Assembly (NCBI RefSeq): GCF_900580865.1
Contig: NZ_UTBZ01000052.1
Coordinates: forward strand, 337,862 to 401,861
From: Pseudomonas viridiflava
GTDB taxonomy: Bacteria; Pseudomonadota; Gammaproteobacteria; Pseudomonadales; Pseudomonadaceae
Direction: 5' to 3'
DNA length: 64,000 bases
Both the position numbers and the translations under genes were made by a program. Position 1 is the first letter of the stretch, and every line of letters starts with the position of its first letter. Below are positions 36,354-45,265 of the stretch, one piece after another. Below the pieces are notes generated by a model. It searched no databases and was not told the DNA's origin. It saw only the letters and a list, made by a program, of their open reading frames with translations.

Positions 36354-38063
36354 ATGCGTATCGAACCTCGTCAACTGCCTGCCACTCTGCCTTTTCTCGG
36401 TGATCTGCCGCCGCTGCTGACCCGCTTGTACGCGGCGCGGGGCGTGCAATCCGAGGCGGAGCTGGACAAGAGCCTGGCGCGGTTGATTCCGTTCCAGCAG
36501 CTCAAGGGCATTGATGCGGCAGTGGACCTGCTGGTGACGGCGCTGGAGCAACGTCAGCGCATTCTTATCGTCGGCGACTTCGATGCGGACGGCGCGACGG
36601 CGAGTACCGTCGGCATGCTCGGTTTGCGCTTGTTGGGCGCGGCACACGTCGATTATCTGGTGCCGAACCGTTTCGAATATGGCTATGGCCTGACCCCGGA
36701 AATTGTCGAGGTCGCACTGACCCGCGAGCCGCAATTGCTGATCACCGTCGACAACGGCATCTCCAGCGTCGAAGGCGTGGCAGCAGCCAAGCGTGCAGGT
36801 CTGAAGGTCTTGATCACCGACCACCACTTGCCCGGCGATGAACTGCCTCTGGCCGATGCGCTGGTCAACCCGAACCAGCCCGGTTGCGAATTTCCGAGCA
36901 AGGCGCTGGCCGGCGTCGGGGTGATTTTCTACGTGCTGATGGCGTTGCGCGCGCGCTTGCGCAATCTCGGCTGGTACGAGAACAAGCCGCAGCCGAACAT
37001 CGGCGAACTGCTCGATCTGGTGGCACTGGGCAGCGTCGCCGACGTGGTGCCGCTGGACGCCAACAACCGGATTCTGGTGCATCAGGGCTTGGAACGAATT
37101 CGCGCCGGTCGCGCACGGCCGGGGATCAAAGCGATCCTTGAAGTGGCCAAGCGAGACGCTGCACGTATTACCTCTACCGATCTCGGGTTTATCGTCGGCC
37201 CGCGCCTGAATGCCGCCGGGCGTCTGGATGACATGAGTCTGGGCATCGAATGCCTGCTCACCGCCGACGCCAACCTGGCCCGGGAAATGGCCGCGCAACT
37301 GGACGGCATGAACCAGGATCGAAAATCCATCGAGCAGGGCATGCAGCGTGAAGCACTGGCGCAGCTCAAGGACTTGCCGGTCGAGTCGATGCCGTTTGGT
37401 CTATGCCTGTTCGATCCGGAGTGGCACCAGGGTGTGATCGGCATCCTCGCTTCACGCATGAAAGAACGTTATTTCCGTCCGACCATTGCCTTTGCCGATG
37501 CGGGCGATGGGTTGCTCAAGGGCTCGGGGCGTTCGGTGCAAGGTTTCCACATTCGCGATGCTTTGAGCGTGGTCGCAGCGCAACATCCAAACCTGATCGC
37601 CAAGTACGGTGGCCACGCTATGGCGGCCGGTCTGACCTTGCCGCAAGAGAATTTTCCGCTGTTCGCCGAGGCTTTTGACGCTGAAGTGCGTAGGCAACTT
37701 CGCGAAGACGACCTGACCGGGCGCATGCTGACCGATGGCACGCTGGCGGTCGAAGAGTTCCACCTCGAACTGGCCCGTGCCCTGCGTCATGCCGGGCCTT
37801 GGGGGCAGCACTTCCCGGAGCCGCTGTTTCATGGTGTGTTTCAGTTGGTCGAACAGCGGGTGGTCGGCGAGCGGCATTTGAAAGTGGTGCTGAAGAGCGA
37901 ATGCGGCTCGGTGAAACTGGATGGCATTGCCTTTGGTATTGACCGCGATATCTGGCCGAATCCGACCATTCAGTGGGTTGAGCTGGCTTACAAGCTCGAC
38001 GTTAACGAGTTTCGGGGTAATGAGACTGTTCAGTTGATGATTGCCCACATCGAACCGCGCTAA
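36354..38063 (+). CDS. recJ: Single-stranded-DNA exonuclease RecJ
   Basis: A 569-residue 5'-3' ssDNA exonuclease of the RecF pathway and mismatch repair. The DHH domain has IVGDFDADGATASTVGM and the DHH motif in LITDHHLPGDE. DHHA1 has the GGHAMAAGLTL motif, and a C-terminal OB-like domain follows. The core AAGRLDDMSLGIECL is intact. Full length. Confidence 0.97.
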   Translation: MRIEPRQLPATLPFLGDLPPLLTRLYAARGVQSEAELDKSLARLIPFQQLKGIDAAVDLLVTALEQRQRILIVGDFDADGATASTVGMLGLRLLGAAHVDYLVPNRFEYGYGLTPEIVEVALTREPQLLITVDNGISSVEGVAAAKRAGLKVLITDHHLPGDELPLADALVNPNQPGCEFPSKALAGVGVIFYVLMALRARLRNLGWYENKPQPNIGELLDLVALGSVADVVPLDANNRILVHQGLERIRAGRARPGIKAILEVAKRDAARITSTDLGFIVGPRLNAAGRLDDMSLGIECLLTADANLAREMAAQLDGMNQDRKSIEQGMQREALAQLKDLPVESMPFGLCLFDPEWHQGVIGILASRMKERYFRPTIAFADAGDGLLKGSGRSVQGFHIRDALSVVAAQHPNLIAKYGGHAMAAGLTLPQENFPLFAEAFDAEVRRQLREDDLTGRMLTDGTLAVEEFHLELARALRHAGPWGQHFPEPLFHGVFQLVEQRVVGERHLKVVLKSECGSVKLDGIAFGIDRDIWPNPTIQWVELAYKLDVNEFRGNETVQLMIAHIEPR

Positions 38064-38067
38064 GCCC

Positions 38068-38134
38068 TTCGCGAGCTGGCTCGCTCCCACAGGTACGGTG
38101 TTGTCCTTGTGGGAGCGAGCCTGCTCGCGAAGGC
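38068..38134. repeat. Inverted REP pair, family A
   Basis: TTCGCGAGCTGGCTCGCTCC at 38068 faces TGTGGGAGCGAGCCTGCTCG at 38108, directly after the recJ stop. Confidence 0.88.
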
Positions 38135-38331
38135 GGACTTTCACACACAGAATCACTCTGAACCCTCCCTCATCCCCGGTTGTCGACTAGGCTCTAAGCA
38201 CTGCTTGATTGGCCTTGTGACGTCTTGTCGAATTTTTTGCCCGCGGGGGCGGGTGCTGCACCTTTTTCCTGTCACTCGTCGACTATTCAAACAGAACCCT
38301 GGAGCCTGCCCACTGATTTGAGAGGTGCCCC

Positions 38332-39438
38332 ATGAGTCTGCTGCTTGAACCCTTCACCCTGCGCCAACTGACCCTGCCCAACCGCATCGCCGTCTCGCCG
38401 ATGTGCCAATACTCGAGTGTCGACGGCCTGGCCAACGACTGGCATTTGGTGCATCTCGGCAGCCGCGCGGTGGGCGGCGCCGGTCTGGTCTTCACTGAAG
38501 CCACGGCGATCACGGCCGACGGGCGGATTACCGCCGAAGACCTTGGCCTGTGGAATGACGAACAGATCGAACCGCTGCAACGCATCACCCGCTTCATCAC
38601 GTCCCAAGGCGCGGTCGCCGGCATTCAACTGGCTCACGCCGGACGCAAGGCCAGCACCCATCGGCCGTGGATCGGCAAGCATGGCAGCGTCAAACCCGAG
38701 GATGGCGGCTGGACCCCGGTCGGGCCCTCGCCGATTGCTTTCGACCCTCAACACACTCAACCGAAACAGCTCGACGAAGGGCAGATTGCTGACGTCATTC
38801 AGGCATTTGTCGATGCCGCGAAACGTGCACTGAAAGCGGGTTTCAGCGTGGTTGAGGTGCATGCGGCGCACGGTTATCTGCTGCATCAGTTTCTCTCGCC
38901 GTTAAGTAATCAGCGCCGGGACCAGTATGGTGGTTCGTTTGAAAATCGTATTCGTCTGGTGCTGCAAGTGACTGAAGCAGTGAGGGCGGTCTGGCCTGAG
39001 GAATTGCCGGTGTTTGTCCGCGTGTCGGCCACTGACTGGGTGGAGGACGGCTGGAACCCGGATGAAACCGTGGAGCTGGCGCGACGCCTGCACACTTTGG
39101 GCGCGGACCTGATCGATGTGTCGTCGGGCGGGACCGCGGCCAACGCGGAAATTCCGGTCGGGCCGGGTTATCAGACGCGCTTCGCCGAACGTGTGCGCAA
39201 GGAGTCAGGCATCGCCACCGGCACCGTGGGAATGATTACCGAGCCGGCGCAGGCCGAGCACATTCTGCGCACTTGTCAGGCCGACATCATCTTCCTCGCC
39301 CGCGAGCTGCTGCGTGATCCGTACTGGCCGTTGCATGCCGATGATGATCTGGGTGGGCGCAAAGCGGTGTGGCCGGCGCAGTATCAGCGCGCGACTCATC
39401 GGGATCAGCCGATTCATGAGTCTGATTTGCGCGATTGA
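38332..39438 (+). CDS. Old-yellow-enzyme reductase (XenA/YqjM type)
   Basis: A 368-residue FMN-dependent ene-reductase. The N-terminal barrel has RIAVSPMCQYSSVDG, whose Cys is the redox modulator typical of the YqjM/XenA class, then IQLAHAGRKAS, HAAHGYLLHQFLSPLSNQR with the substrate-binding histidines, and RDQYGGSFENR. It would reduce activated alkenes, nitro compounds or similar electrophiles with NAD(P)H. It is monocistronic, with an intrinsic terminator after it. Confidence 0.9.
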   Translation: MSLLLEPFTLRQLTLPNRIAVSPMCQYSSVDGLANDWHLVHLGSRAVGGAGLVFTEATAITADGRITAEDLGLWNDEQIEPLQRITRFITSQGAVAGIQLAHAGRKASTHRPWIGKHGSVKPEDGGWTPVGPSPIAFDPQHTQPKQLDEGQIADVIQAFVDAAKRALKAGFSVVEVHAAHGYLLHQFLSPLSNQRRDQYGGSFENRIRLVLQVTEAVRAVWPEELPVFVRVSATDWVEDGWNPDETVELARRLHTLGADLIDVSSGGTAANAEIPVGPGYQTRFAERVRKESGIATGTVGMITEPAQAEHILRTCQADIIFLARELLRDPYWPLHADDDLGGRKAVWPAQYQRATHRDQPIHESDLRD

Positions 39439-39457
39439 GTCAGTCGCGGTAAAGCAA

Positions 39458-39493
39458 AAAGCCCCGGTCAGTGATGGCCGGGGCTTTGTTTTT
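39458..39493 (+). terminator. Intrinsic terminator after the ene-reductase gene
   Basis: AAAGCCCCGG (39458-39467) pairs with CCGGGGCTTT (39478-39487), followed by GTTTTT. Confidence 0.92.
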
Positions 39494-39526
39494 GTCTGCT
39501 GATTATGTTTTGCCTGTGCTGCGGCC

Positions 39527-39623
39527 TTCGCGAGCAGGCTCGCTCCCACATTGGATCATGCCGGTCATGACTTTTGTGATCGGCCGAGATCAACTGTGGG
39601 AGCGAGCCTGCTCGCGAAGAGGC
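39527..39623. repeat. Inverted REP pair, family A
   Basis: TTCGCGAGCAGGCTCGCTCC at 39527 faces TGTGGGAGCGAGCCTGCTCG at 39595, in the convergent gap before opgD. Confidence 0.88.
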
Positions 39624-39645
39624 CCGCCCAAACGCTAGAGAATCA

Positions 39646-41274
39646 TCAAGGGTACTTACGCTTGTCCGGTGCCGGCGGGAAGTACTGGTACAACCAGGTC
39701 TCGCTCAACGTGCGATCGTTGGTGCGGATAAACAACCGAAGTTCCACCGGCTCCACGCTGTCATTGGTCGGGTACCAGTCGAACAGGATCCGGTAACCCT
39801 TGATGTCATCCAGCACCAGCACGCTGAAGTCCTGCACCTTGCCGTTCGAGCAGGTCACCACCGGCTCGATCCCGGTGCCCTGCGGTAAACGATCCAGACC
39901 GCCGCCAGTGAAATCCACAGCAAAACGACGCGCCCAGACCGGCGGATAATGCTCGCCCGGTGCCCAGCCTTCGGTGAATCCGCCCATGCCGGAACGGGTC
40001 GCGTGCACCCGTGCCAACGGCGTACCCACTGGCGGCAATGCGCTCCAGTAGAGCTTGTAGCCATAGTTCAGCGAATCGCCGGCAGCCACCGGTTTTTTCG
40101 GTGTCCAGAACGCGACGATGTTGTCGAGGGTTTCCCCGGTTGTAGGAATTTCCAGCAGATCGATAGAGCCTTCACCCCACGCCGTGGTCGGTTCTACCCA
40201 CAGGCTCGGGCGCTTGCTGTACCAGTCGACGGTGTCCTGGTAGTTGGCGAACTCGTGGTCGGTCTGCACCAGACCGAAACCTTTCGGATCGGTGTCGGCA
40301 AACGCATTGAATTGCAGGGTCGCCGGGTTGTTCAGCGGACGGCAGATCCACTCGCCGTTGCCGCGCCACATCGCTAGACGATCCGAATCGTGGATCTGCG
40401 GGTGGATGGTGTCGCACATGCGGCGCTCGTGAGTACCGCAACTGAACATACTGGTCATCGGCGAGATGCCCAATTGCTCGATCGCCGTGCGCGCATTGAT
40501 GTGCGCATCGACTTCCATCACCACGCGCTCGGCCTGGCAATCGATGTCGAAGCGATAAGCGCCGGTTGCGCTCGGCGAGTCGAGCAGGGCGTAGACCACA
40601 AATCGGGTGGCGTTCTTGTCCGGGGTCTCGAACCAGAACTTGGTGAAGTCGGGGAATTCTTCGCGTTTTTTCGCGTACGTGTCGATCGCCAGGCCGCGCG
40701 CCGAGAGGCCATATTGGCCAGTAGCGTCTACCGCACGGAAATAACTGGCGCCGAGGAACGACAACACATCGTGACGATCCAGCTCCGGCGCTTTGAACAG
40801 CTTGAAGCCGGCAAAACCGAGGTCACCCTTGAGCTGCTGGGTGTCGACTGACGTGTTTTCATAGTTGAACAGCGCCGGGCGGAAATGCACTTCGCGGGCA
40901 GTGCGGGTCTTGGCGTCGACGCTGTACATGCGCACCGGCTGACGGAACCCCATGCCGACGTGGAAGAACTGCACGTCCAGCTGACCCTTGTTTTCCTTCC
41001 ACAGCGAATGCTCGCCGTCGTAGCGGATCGCGTTGAAGTTCTGCGGAGTCATGGTCGCCAGGGTTGGCGGCAGCACCTGTTTGGTGTCCTGATAGGCGCT
41101 GCCAGCCAGTTGCTTGGCCTGGCGCTTCAGCGCTTCGAAGTCGAAGGCCTGCGCCTCGCCATCGGCGGCGCCACCATTGGCCGCCCACGCACGGCTGGCC
41201 AGCAGGCCAGTGGCCGAAAGACCGGTGTAAGCCGCAATGGCCATGGACGCTTTGAGCAAATTCCTGCGGTGCAT
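39646..41274 (-). CDS. opgD: Periplasmic glucan biosynthesis protein OpgD
   Basis: A 542-residue periplasmic protein involved in the final structure of osmoregulated periplasmic glucans. The N-terminus [20 protein letters not shown] is a twin-arginine signal, as is usual for OpgD. Family segments include [41 protein letters not shown] and [20 protein letters not shown]. The ATG at 41274 starts the Tat signal; the open frame upstream is not conserved. The accessory region begins on its upstream side. Confidence 0.94.
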   Translation of the reverse strand: MHRRNLLKASMAIAAYTGLSATGLLASRAWAANGGAADGEAQAFDFEALKRQAKQLAGSAYQDTKQVLPPTLATMTPQNFNAIRYDGEHSLWKENKGQLDVQFFHVGMGFRQPVRMYSVDAKTRTAREVHFRPALFNYENTSVDTQQLKGDLGFAGFKLFKAPELDRHDVLSFLGASYFRAVDATGQYGLSARGLAIDTYAKKREEFPDFTKFWFETPDKNATRFVVYALLDSPSATGAYRFDIDCQAERVVMEVDAHINARTAIEQLGISPMTSMFSCGTHERRMCDTIHPQIHDSDRLAMWRGNGEWICRPLNNPATLQFNAFADTDPKGFGLVQTDHEFANYQDTVDWYSKRPSLWVEPTTAWGEGSIDLLEIPTTGETLDNIVAFWTPKKPVAAGDSLNYGYKLYWSALPPVGTPLARVHATRSGMGGFTEGWAPGEHYPPVWARRFAVDFTGGGLDRLPQGTGIEPVVTCSNGKVQDFSVLVLDDIKGYRILFDWYPTNDSVEPVELRLFIRTNDRTLSETWLYQYFPPAPDKRKYP

Positions 41275-41666
41275 AAATACAACCTGTCGTGTGCAATCCC
41301 GCGCCGTTCCTGGCACGTGCTGGATCAGAAATAACGGTTCGGACAAGCCTTCGGCCAAACGCAACGGACTATTAACAGATGCCCGCTAGCTTAAACGGTT
41401 CGCTCGCAATGCAAAATTCGTTGATTCACCGCGCCAGTGTGTCAATGAAACAAGACATGTCGGTTAAATATCTGACAGGGCATTCTGATTTACACGGCAT
41501 ATCTGCTTTTTTCGACTAATTACTCTAAAAACCGCTTTTCAGCGCCGATTTAATTTCTATTCTATGGGCATGACCGGTGCTGACCGGTAGGGCACACGGC
41601 GCTGCTGTAAGGGGCAGGGCGATGTGGTGGTTTAGCAATTCTTTGAAGTATTGAAGGACATCGTCC
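41275..41666. other. AT-richer intergenic gap of 392 bases
   Basis: This divergent gap between opgD and the small gene at 41667 is clearly richer in A+T than its neighbours. It should hold both promoters. I see no repeat of the families above, no convincing gene, and no palindrome except short ones such as GACCGGTGCTGACCGGT near 41570. Confidence 0.5.
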
Positions 41667-41852
41667 ATGGCAAAAATACAAGGTATCACCGACATGCTGG
41701 GCATCTTTCCCTGCCTCGGCAGCGGCCGCAAAAGGCGTCGGCTCAGCTCTGACGAAGTGAAACTGGTGGAGCGTTATCGGGAGCTTTCGGAGAATGACCG
41801 GATTGCGATGCGGTACCTGGTGGATGCGATGCGGAGTGTTTCGCGGTTTTAA
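41667..41852 (+). CDS. Small hypothetical protein
   Basis: 61 residues, with GAAGGA about 9 bases before the ATG. The central part is basic (GRKRRRLSSDEV) and the end is helical (KLVERYRELSENDRIAMRYLVDAM), as in short DNA-binding or regulatory peptides, but no named family is recognised. It overlaps the next, convergent gene by 4 bases at the stop codons. Confidence 0.55.
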   Translation: MAKIQGITDMLGIFPCLGSGRKRRRLSSDEVKLVERYRELSENDRIAMRYLVDAMRSVSRF

Positions 41853-42055
41853 CGCTGGGGTGGGCACCGGGAAAGCCATTTGGCTTTTACGCTGGCCAGG
41901 TCAATCAAATTGCCTGCGTCGGCATCGTCGATGCCGACGGCAATGGCTTTCTGAAGCTCGGCACTGTCGTTTAGTTTCAGGTAAGAGATCGCAAAGCTTT
42001 CATCGCAGGGAATGACTTCCTCAATCTGAGGAAATTTGAGAACAGTTCTACTCAT
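41849..42055 (-). CDS. Orphan antitoxin-like small protein
   Basis: 68 residues (MSRTVLKFPQIEEVIPCDES ...). The C-terminal pattern AVGIDDADAGNLIDLASVKAKWLSR resembles the tail of ParD/RelB-type antitoxins, where AG plus a short spacer and EVKA-like words are common. No toxin gene lies next to it on either side, so it would be an orphan or a solitary relic. Identification rests on weak similarity. Confidence 0.5.
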   Translation of the reverse strand: MSRTVLKFPQIEEVIPCDESFAISYLKLNDSAELQKAIAVGIDDADAGNLIDLASVKAKWLSRCPPQR

Positions 42056-42086
42056 CTGAATTCAACTCGCTAGAGGGGACACGCTA

Positions 42087-42130
42087 AACCTGTGGCGAGG
42101 GAGCTAGCTTCCTCGCCACAGGTTTTTTGT
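42087..42130. terminator. REP-like bidirectional terminator
   Basis: AACCTGTGGCGAGG (42087-42100) pairs perfectly with CCTCGCCACAGGTT (42111-42124) and is followed by TTTT. The GTGGCGAGGGAGC...CTCGCCAC core is another Pseudomonas REP variant. It lies after the BRO-N gene. Confidence 0.8.
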
Positions 42131-42139
42131 TTATGAGCC

Positions 42140-42652
42140 TTAGCTGCAAGTGGCCAGAACCGGATACGGCCGTTGGCCGTGCATTAACTCCGGCACATCC
42201 CGCCATTTGACCCACGCCTGCTGTTGCCAGTGCAGCAACGGCACGGTAACGCCTGCCCAATGCATCGAACTCACGCTGGGGTGGTTTTTCACAGAGCTTG
42301 AATGGGTTTCGCGCAGCATCGGGATGACTTCATGGCTCAGCCATTGGCGCAGGTGTCGGTTTTCCGGGACGAAGTGATGGACGAGCAGGGCGAACAGGCC
42401 GGATTCGCTGACCATCGCGCAATCGATGATTTCGCCGTCCCGACGCAGAAGGACATGGCGACGCTGGTCGGGATCGAGTTTCAGAGTAAGGCGTTCGTTC
42501 AGCGGATAGCCCATCAAGCGACCGAGATCCTGAACACAGAACCAGGTTTCGTGATCTTGCATGAAGGCGTGGAGGAAACGGTTGTGGCGGGTGAAGACGA
42601 CGGGGGTGAAGAAAGCGGAGCTTTCAGAAGGAATTTGTACGTGGTTAGGCAT
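42140..42652 (-). CDS. BRO-N domain protein (phage antirepressor-like)
   Basis: A 170-residue protein. The N-terminal ~105 residues match the Bro-N/antirepressor fold: VVFTRHNRFLHAFMQDHETWFCVQDLGRLMGYPLNERLTLKLDPD, then LVSESGLFALLVHH-like words (MVSESGLFALLVHHFVPE) and LRQWLSHEVIPMLRE. The ~60-residue tail has no known domain. Such proteins come from phages and are often free-standing in pseudomonads; their role outside phages is unclear. The ATG at 42652 has GGAG 7 bases upstream and is chosen over longer starts. Confidence 0.82.
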   Translation of the reverse strand: MPNHVQIPSESSAFFTPVVFTRHNRFLHAFMQDHETWFCVQDLGRLMGYPLNERLTLKLDPDQRRHVLLRRDGEIIDCAMVSESGLFALLVHHFVPENRHLRQWLSHEVIPMLRETHSSSVKNHPSVSSMHWAGVTVPLLHWQQQAWVKWRDVPELMHGQRPYPVLATCS

Positions 42653-42813
42653 TTTTCGACTCCAATATTGAGAATAGAGCCGCCACTCAAATGAGTGCGG
42701 TTGCGCCATGTTGATTTTCTTCCGGCTTCGACACCGGGCCGCTGATGTCACAGCCGGAAAGAAGACTATCTGCCGTGTGCTCTACGCACCAAGTCTGTTC
42801 TATCGACAATAAC

Positions 42814-42857
42814 TGTAGGAAATGGGGCTTTTTAATGAAGGCTGTGTCTGTAGGAAA
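42814..42857 (+). promoter_or_regulatory. TGTAGGAAA direct-repeat pair before the RloA/RloB module
   Basis: TGTAGGAAA occurs at 42814-42822 and 42849-42857, with starts 35 bases apart. The second copy continues TGCCTGTTTTTGCACT. The same pair with the same spacing and continuation occurs at 44941-44984. Position before each module suggests a shared promoter or operator. Confidence 0.6.
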
Positions 42858-42952
42858 TGCCTGTTTTTGCACTCGCTGCAGTCCGTCTGCATCTGAAGCC
42901 TGTTTTTTCGTTTATTCATGAAAACCCAAGCAATGAACTGCAGGTTTTCTTC

Positions 42953-44206
42953 ATGTTGATCGAATTCTCGGTATCCAATTACCGCTCATTTCGGGACAGG
43001 CAAACCCTGTCCATGGCGGCGAGCCCTCGTCTGAGCAAAACACGCAATACGTTCAAAGCCTCCACGAGCGCAGAAAAGCTTCCGGAGCTGTTGAAGGTTG
43101 CAGCTATTTACGGTCCGAACGCCTCCGGAAAGTCTTCACTGATCCGCGCAATGGGCATCGTCGGACGCTTGCTAGCGACACCACGTGGTTCAAATGACGA
43201 AGCGCTACCCGTTTCCCCCTTCCGATTTGATTGCACTCTGAGCGATGCGCCCAGTGTCTTTGAGTACGACTTTATTCAGGGCGGACTGCGCTATCGGTTT
43301 GTCCTCGGGCTGACCGCGCAGAGGATTGTTCAGGAACAACTGACTGCTTACCCGAAAGGTAAGGAAACACTGCTTTATGACCGCCGGTTTGATGCTGAAG
43401 GTGAGCATTACCTGTTTGGTAAAACCCTTGAGGGCGGCAAGGAAGTGCATTGCGCCTGGCGTCGATTGACCAGTCCGACGATGCTGTTTATTGCACAAGC
43501 CGTCACTCATAGCAGCGAAGAGCTGAGTCAACTGCGCACTCCATTCAGTTGGTTTCAAACCGGTTTGCTAGTCATTGAACAAAACAACATGCTTGGCTTA
43601 TCCACAGCCTCGATTCGCTTTCTGCAAATGGTGAAAAATCATACGAGCAACCTGCGCGATTTTCTCAGTGCGCTGGATATTCCTGTGTCTGCGATACAGC
43701 TCGACCCGGATGACGCCTCTGCAGACTTGAGCAACAGAAAACTGACCTTGAAGGAGTTCTTCGCGGCGGCTCAAAGGGACAAACTGACCCTCACGCATTC
43801 CAGCATTTCAGGCGATGCGCAGTTCGACTTCTCGGAGGAGTCTTGCGGAACCAAAAACCTGATTGGCTTCTGGTTGCCCTGGTTCATGATGAATCAGGCC
43901 GGTGGCAGTGGGATCCTCTGCGTCGACGAACTGAATAGCAGTCTTCATCCCGAAATCGTCGCTGACTTGATCGCAAAGCATCTGGACAGTGGGTTGGATA
44001 CCCAACTGATTTTCACGACACACGATACCCACCTGATGAATGAAAAGATTCTGCGGCGTGACCAGTTCTGGATTACAGAACGTGATGCTCATGGCGCCAC
44101 GAGCTTGTTTTCCGTACACGATTTTGGAGGCCGGGAAAGCGAGGATGTCGAGAAGCGTTACTTCGAAGGGCGTTATCGCGGGCTGCCGCTGATAAGGCAG
44201 GGGTGA
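42953..44206 (+). CDS. AAA15/RloA-like ATPase (AbiL-type defence)
   Basis: A 417-residue SMC/ABC-like ATPase. The N-terminus MLIEFSVSNYRSFRDRQTLSM is the hallmark of AAA15/RloA proteins. Walker A GPNASGKSS is at 54-62, the signature-like EESCGTKNL at 295-303, Walker B ILCVDEL at 321-327 and the switch His357 in FTTHDTHL. Together with the downstream RloB gene it matches the two-gene AbiL (AbiLi/AbiLii) layout, thought to stop phage growth by abortive infection. The ATG at 42953 is chosen because it starts the conserved N-terminus. Lower GC than neighbours suggests recent acquisition. Confidence 0.85.
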   Translation: MLIEFSVSNYRSFRDRQTLSMAASPRLSKTRNTFKASTSAEKLPELLKVAAIYGPNASGKSSLIRAMGIVGRLLATPRGSNDEALPVSPFRFDCTLSDAPSVFEYDFIQGGLRYRFVLGLTAQRIVQEQLTAYPKGKETLLYDRRFDAEGEHYLFGKTLEGGKEVHCAWRRLTSPTMLFIAQAVTHSSEELSQLRTPFSWFQTGLLVIEQNNMLGLSTASIRFLQMVKNHTSNLRDFLSALDIPVSAIQLDPDDASADLSNRKLTLKEFFAAAQRDKLTLTHSSISGDAQFDFSEESCGTKNLIGFWLPWFMMNQAGGSGILCVDELNSSLHPEIVADLIAKHLDSGLDTQLIFTTHDTHLMNEKILRRDQFWITERDAHGATSLFSVHDFGGRESEDVEKRYFEGRYRGLPLIRQG

Positions 44207-44841
44207 GGGTCGTGAGTTCGTTCAAATCGTTTGATCGCAAGGCTTCCCGCTTCAAACCGCAGCCTAAGGTGCTGGTGTTGTGTGAAGACAGTAAGTCAGG
44301 GAAACGTTATCTGGAGGAAGCCGCGTTTTATTTTCGGGCCAAGGCCCAGGTTGAGATCGTCCACTGCGGTGTTACACATCCAAGCGGCATTGTTGAGCGA
44401 GCAGTCGTAAGGCAAAAAAGCTTCGATAAGGTGTTCTGTGTTTTGGATCGAGACACCCACATGTGCTTCGAGCGAGCGTTGAATGTGGCGAAGTCGTATC
44501 CAAAAATCCAAGTCATCGCATCTTATCCGTGCTTCGAGTTTTGGCTACTACTGCACTTTGGCTACAGTCGAAAACCGTTCAGCACAGCCGGGAAGAACTC
44601 TCCGGCTGATTTGGTTACCAAGAGCCTCAGAGCAAAACCCAGCATGGCTGACTATCAGAAAGGCAAAGACGTCAGCTACTTCGCTCAGCTACTCGGAAAG
44701 CCATTTCAGCAGGCAAGAGCGCTGGCCCCCAAAGTTCTTGAGGATGTCGCCCTCAGTGGCGAACACAACCCAAGCACTGAAATTCACCTATTGATGGATG
44801 AGTTCGAAGCCCTCTCAAAGCCCCAGCCGATTGACACATAA
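44203..44841 (+). CDS. RloB-like Toprim-fold protein (AbiL-type defence)
   Basis: A 212-residue protein. The Toprim/RloB features are Glu28 in VLVLCEDSKSGKRYLEE and the DxD pair at 82-84 in CVLDRDTH, followed by ASYPCFEFWLLLHFGY, a strong RloB marker. Proteins of this kind are presumed metal-dependent nucleases triggered by the partner ATPase. The GTG start overlaps the ATPase stop (GTGA), so the two are translationally coupled. A second GTG at 44212 is possible. PARIS (AriA/AriB) is a related layout, but its AriB is DUF4435 rather than RloB. Confidence 0.85.
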   Translation: MRVVSSFKSFDRKASRFKPQPKVLVLCEDSKSGKRYLEEAAFYFRAKAQVEIVHCGVTHPSGIVERAVVRQKSFDKVFCVLDRDTHMCFERALNVAKSYPKIQVIASYPCFEFWLLLHFGYSRKPFSTAGKNSPADLVTKSLRAKPSMADYQKGKDVSYFAQLLGKPFQQARALAPKVLEDVALSGEHNPSTEIHLLMDEFEALSKPQPIDT

Positions 44842-44940
44842 GCCCTCTCCGAGCCTCCCCCCATTGGCCTGGCTCAGTAGCTGAGAGGAGACGTTGCTGG
44901 CAGGCGCTCGCTGAACCAAGGCCATTCAGCCGCCATCCAC

Positions 44941-44984
44941 TGTAGGAAACAAGATTTTTCTTTGAAGGTCACGCCTGTAGGAAA
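44941..44984 (+). promoter_or_regulatory. TGTAGGAAA direct-repeat pair before the SLOG module
   Basis: TGTAGGAAA at 44941-44949 and 44976-44984, again 35 bases apart, followed by TGCCTGTTTTGCACT and, some 40 bases later, a T-rich TTTTTTCCGTTATTTG block that parallels TTTTTTCGTTTATTC in the first copy. Confidence 0.6.
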
Positions 44985-45113
44985 TGCCTGTTTTGCACTG
45001 GCATCAGTGAAACCACCCCTAATCAGTATTTTTTCCGTTATTTGTTTGAATCTCGCGCATCGCTACAGATGCTCGGCCCTTGGTTTCCGGGCTCAAAGGA
45101 TTGTTACGAATAA

Positions 45114-45260
45114 CGAGAAATCACTACCGATGGATGCTGGAATGTTTTGGTTGTAGATGATTTGTTTGATAGCGGGGCGTCCATGGACGCGGCCTGCGCT
45201 GTTTTGCGTAAATATCCGAAGGTAGGGAAAATTTACGTCGCAGCGCTAACTTGGAAGTGA
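45114..45260 (+). pseudogene. Remnant of a phosphoribosyltransferase
   Basis: The frame 45114-45260 encodes NVLVVDDLFDSGASMDAACA plus VLRKYPKVGKIYVAALTWK and a stop. VLVVDDLFDSGASM is the PRPP-binding loop of type I phosphoribosyltransferases, and AALTWK is typical of the last strand. A normal protein would carry about 150-200 more residues upstream, but an in-frame TAA lies at 45111 and no ATG precedes the motif. This looks like the 3' end of a lost or frameshifted gene. Its stop lies 5 bases before the SLOG gene start. Confidence 0.7.
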
Positions 45261-45265
45261 ATTCA

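Noticed and set aside
42849..42872. Sigma-54 promoter in the TGTAGGAAATGCC leader
   Set aside because: No GG-N10-GC element with the TGGCAC/TTGCA layout; the TTTGCACT part alone is not enough.
42953..44841. PARIS (AriA/AriB) system
   Set aside because: The ATPase is of a related kind, but the second gene has RloB markers rather than DUF4435, so AbiL-like is the better fit.
44962..45156. 64-codon frame between RloB and the SLOG gene
   Set aside because: It runs across the TGTAGGAAA leader and ends inside the phosphoribosyltransferase remnant in the wrong frame; no protein features.
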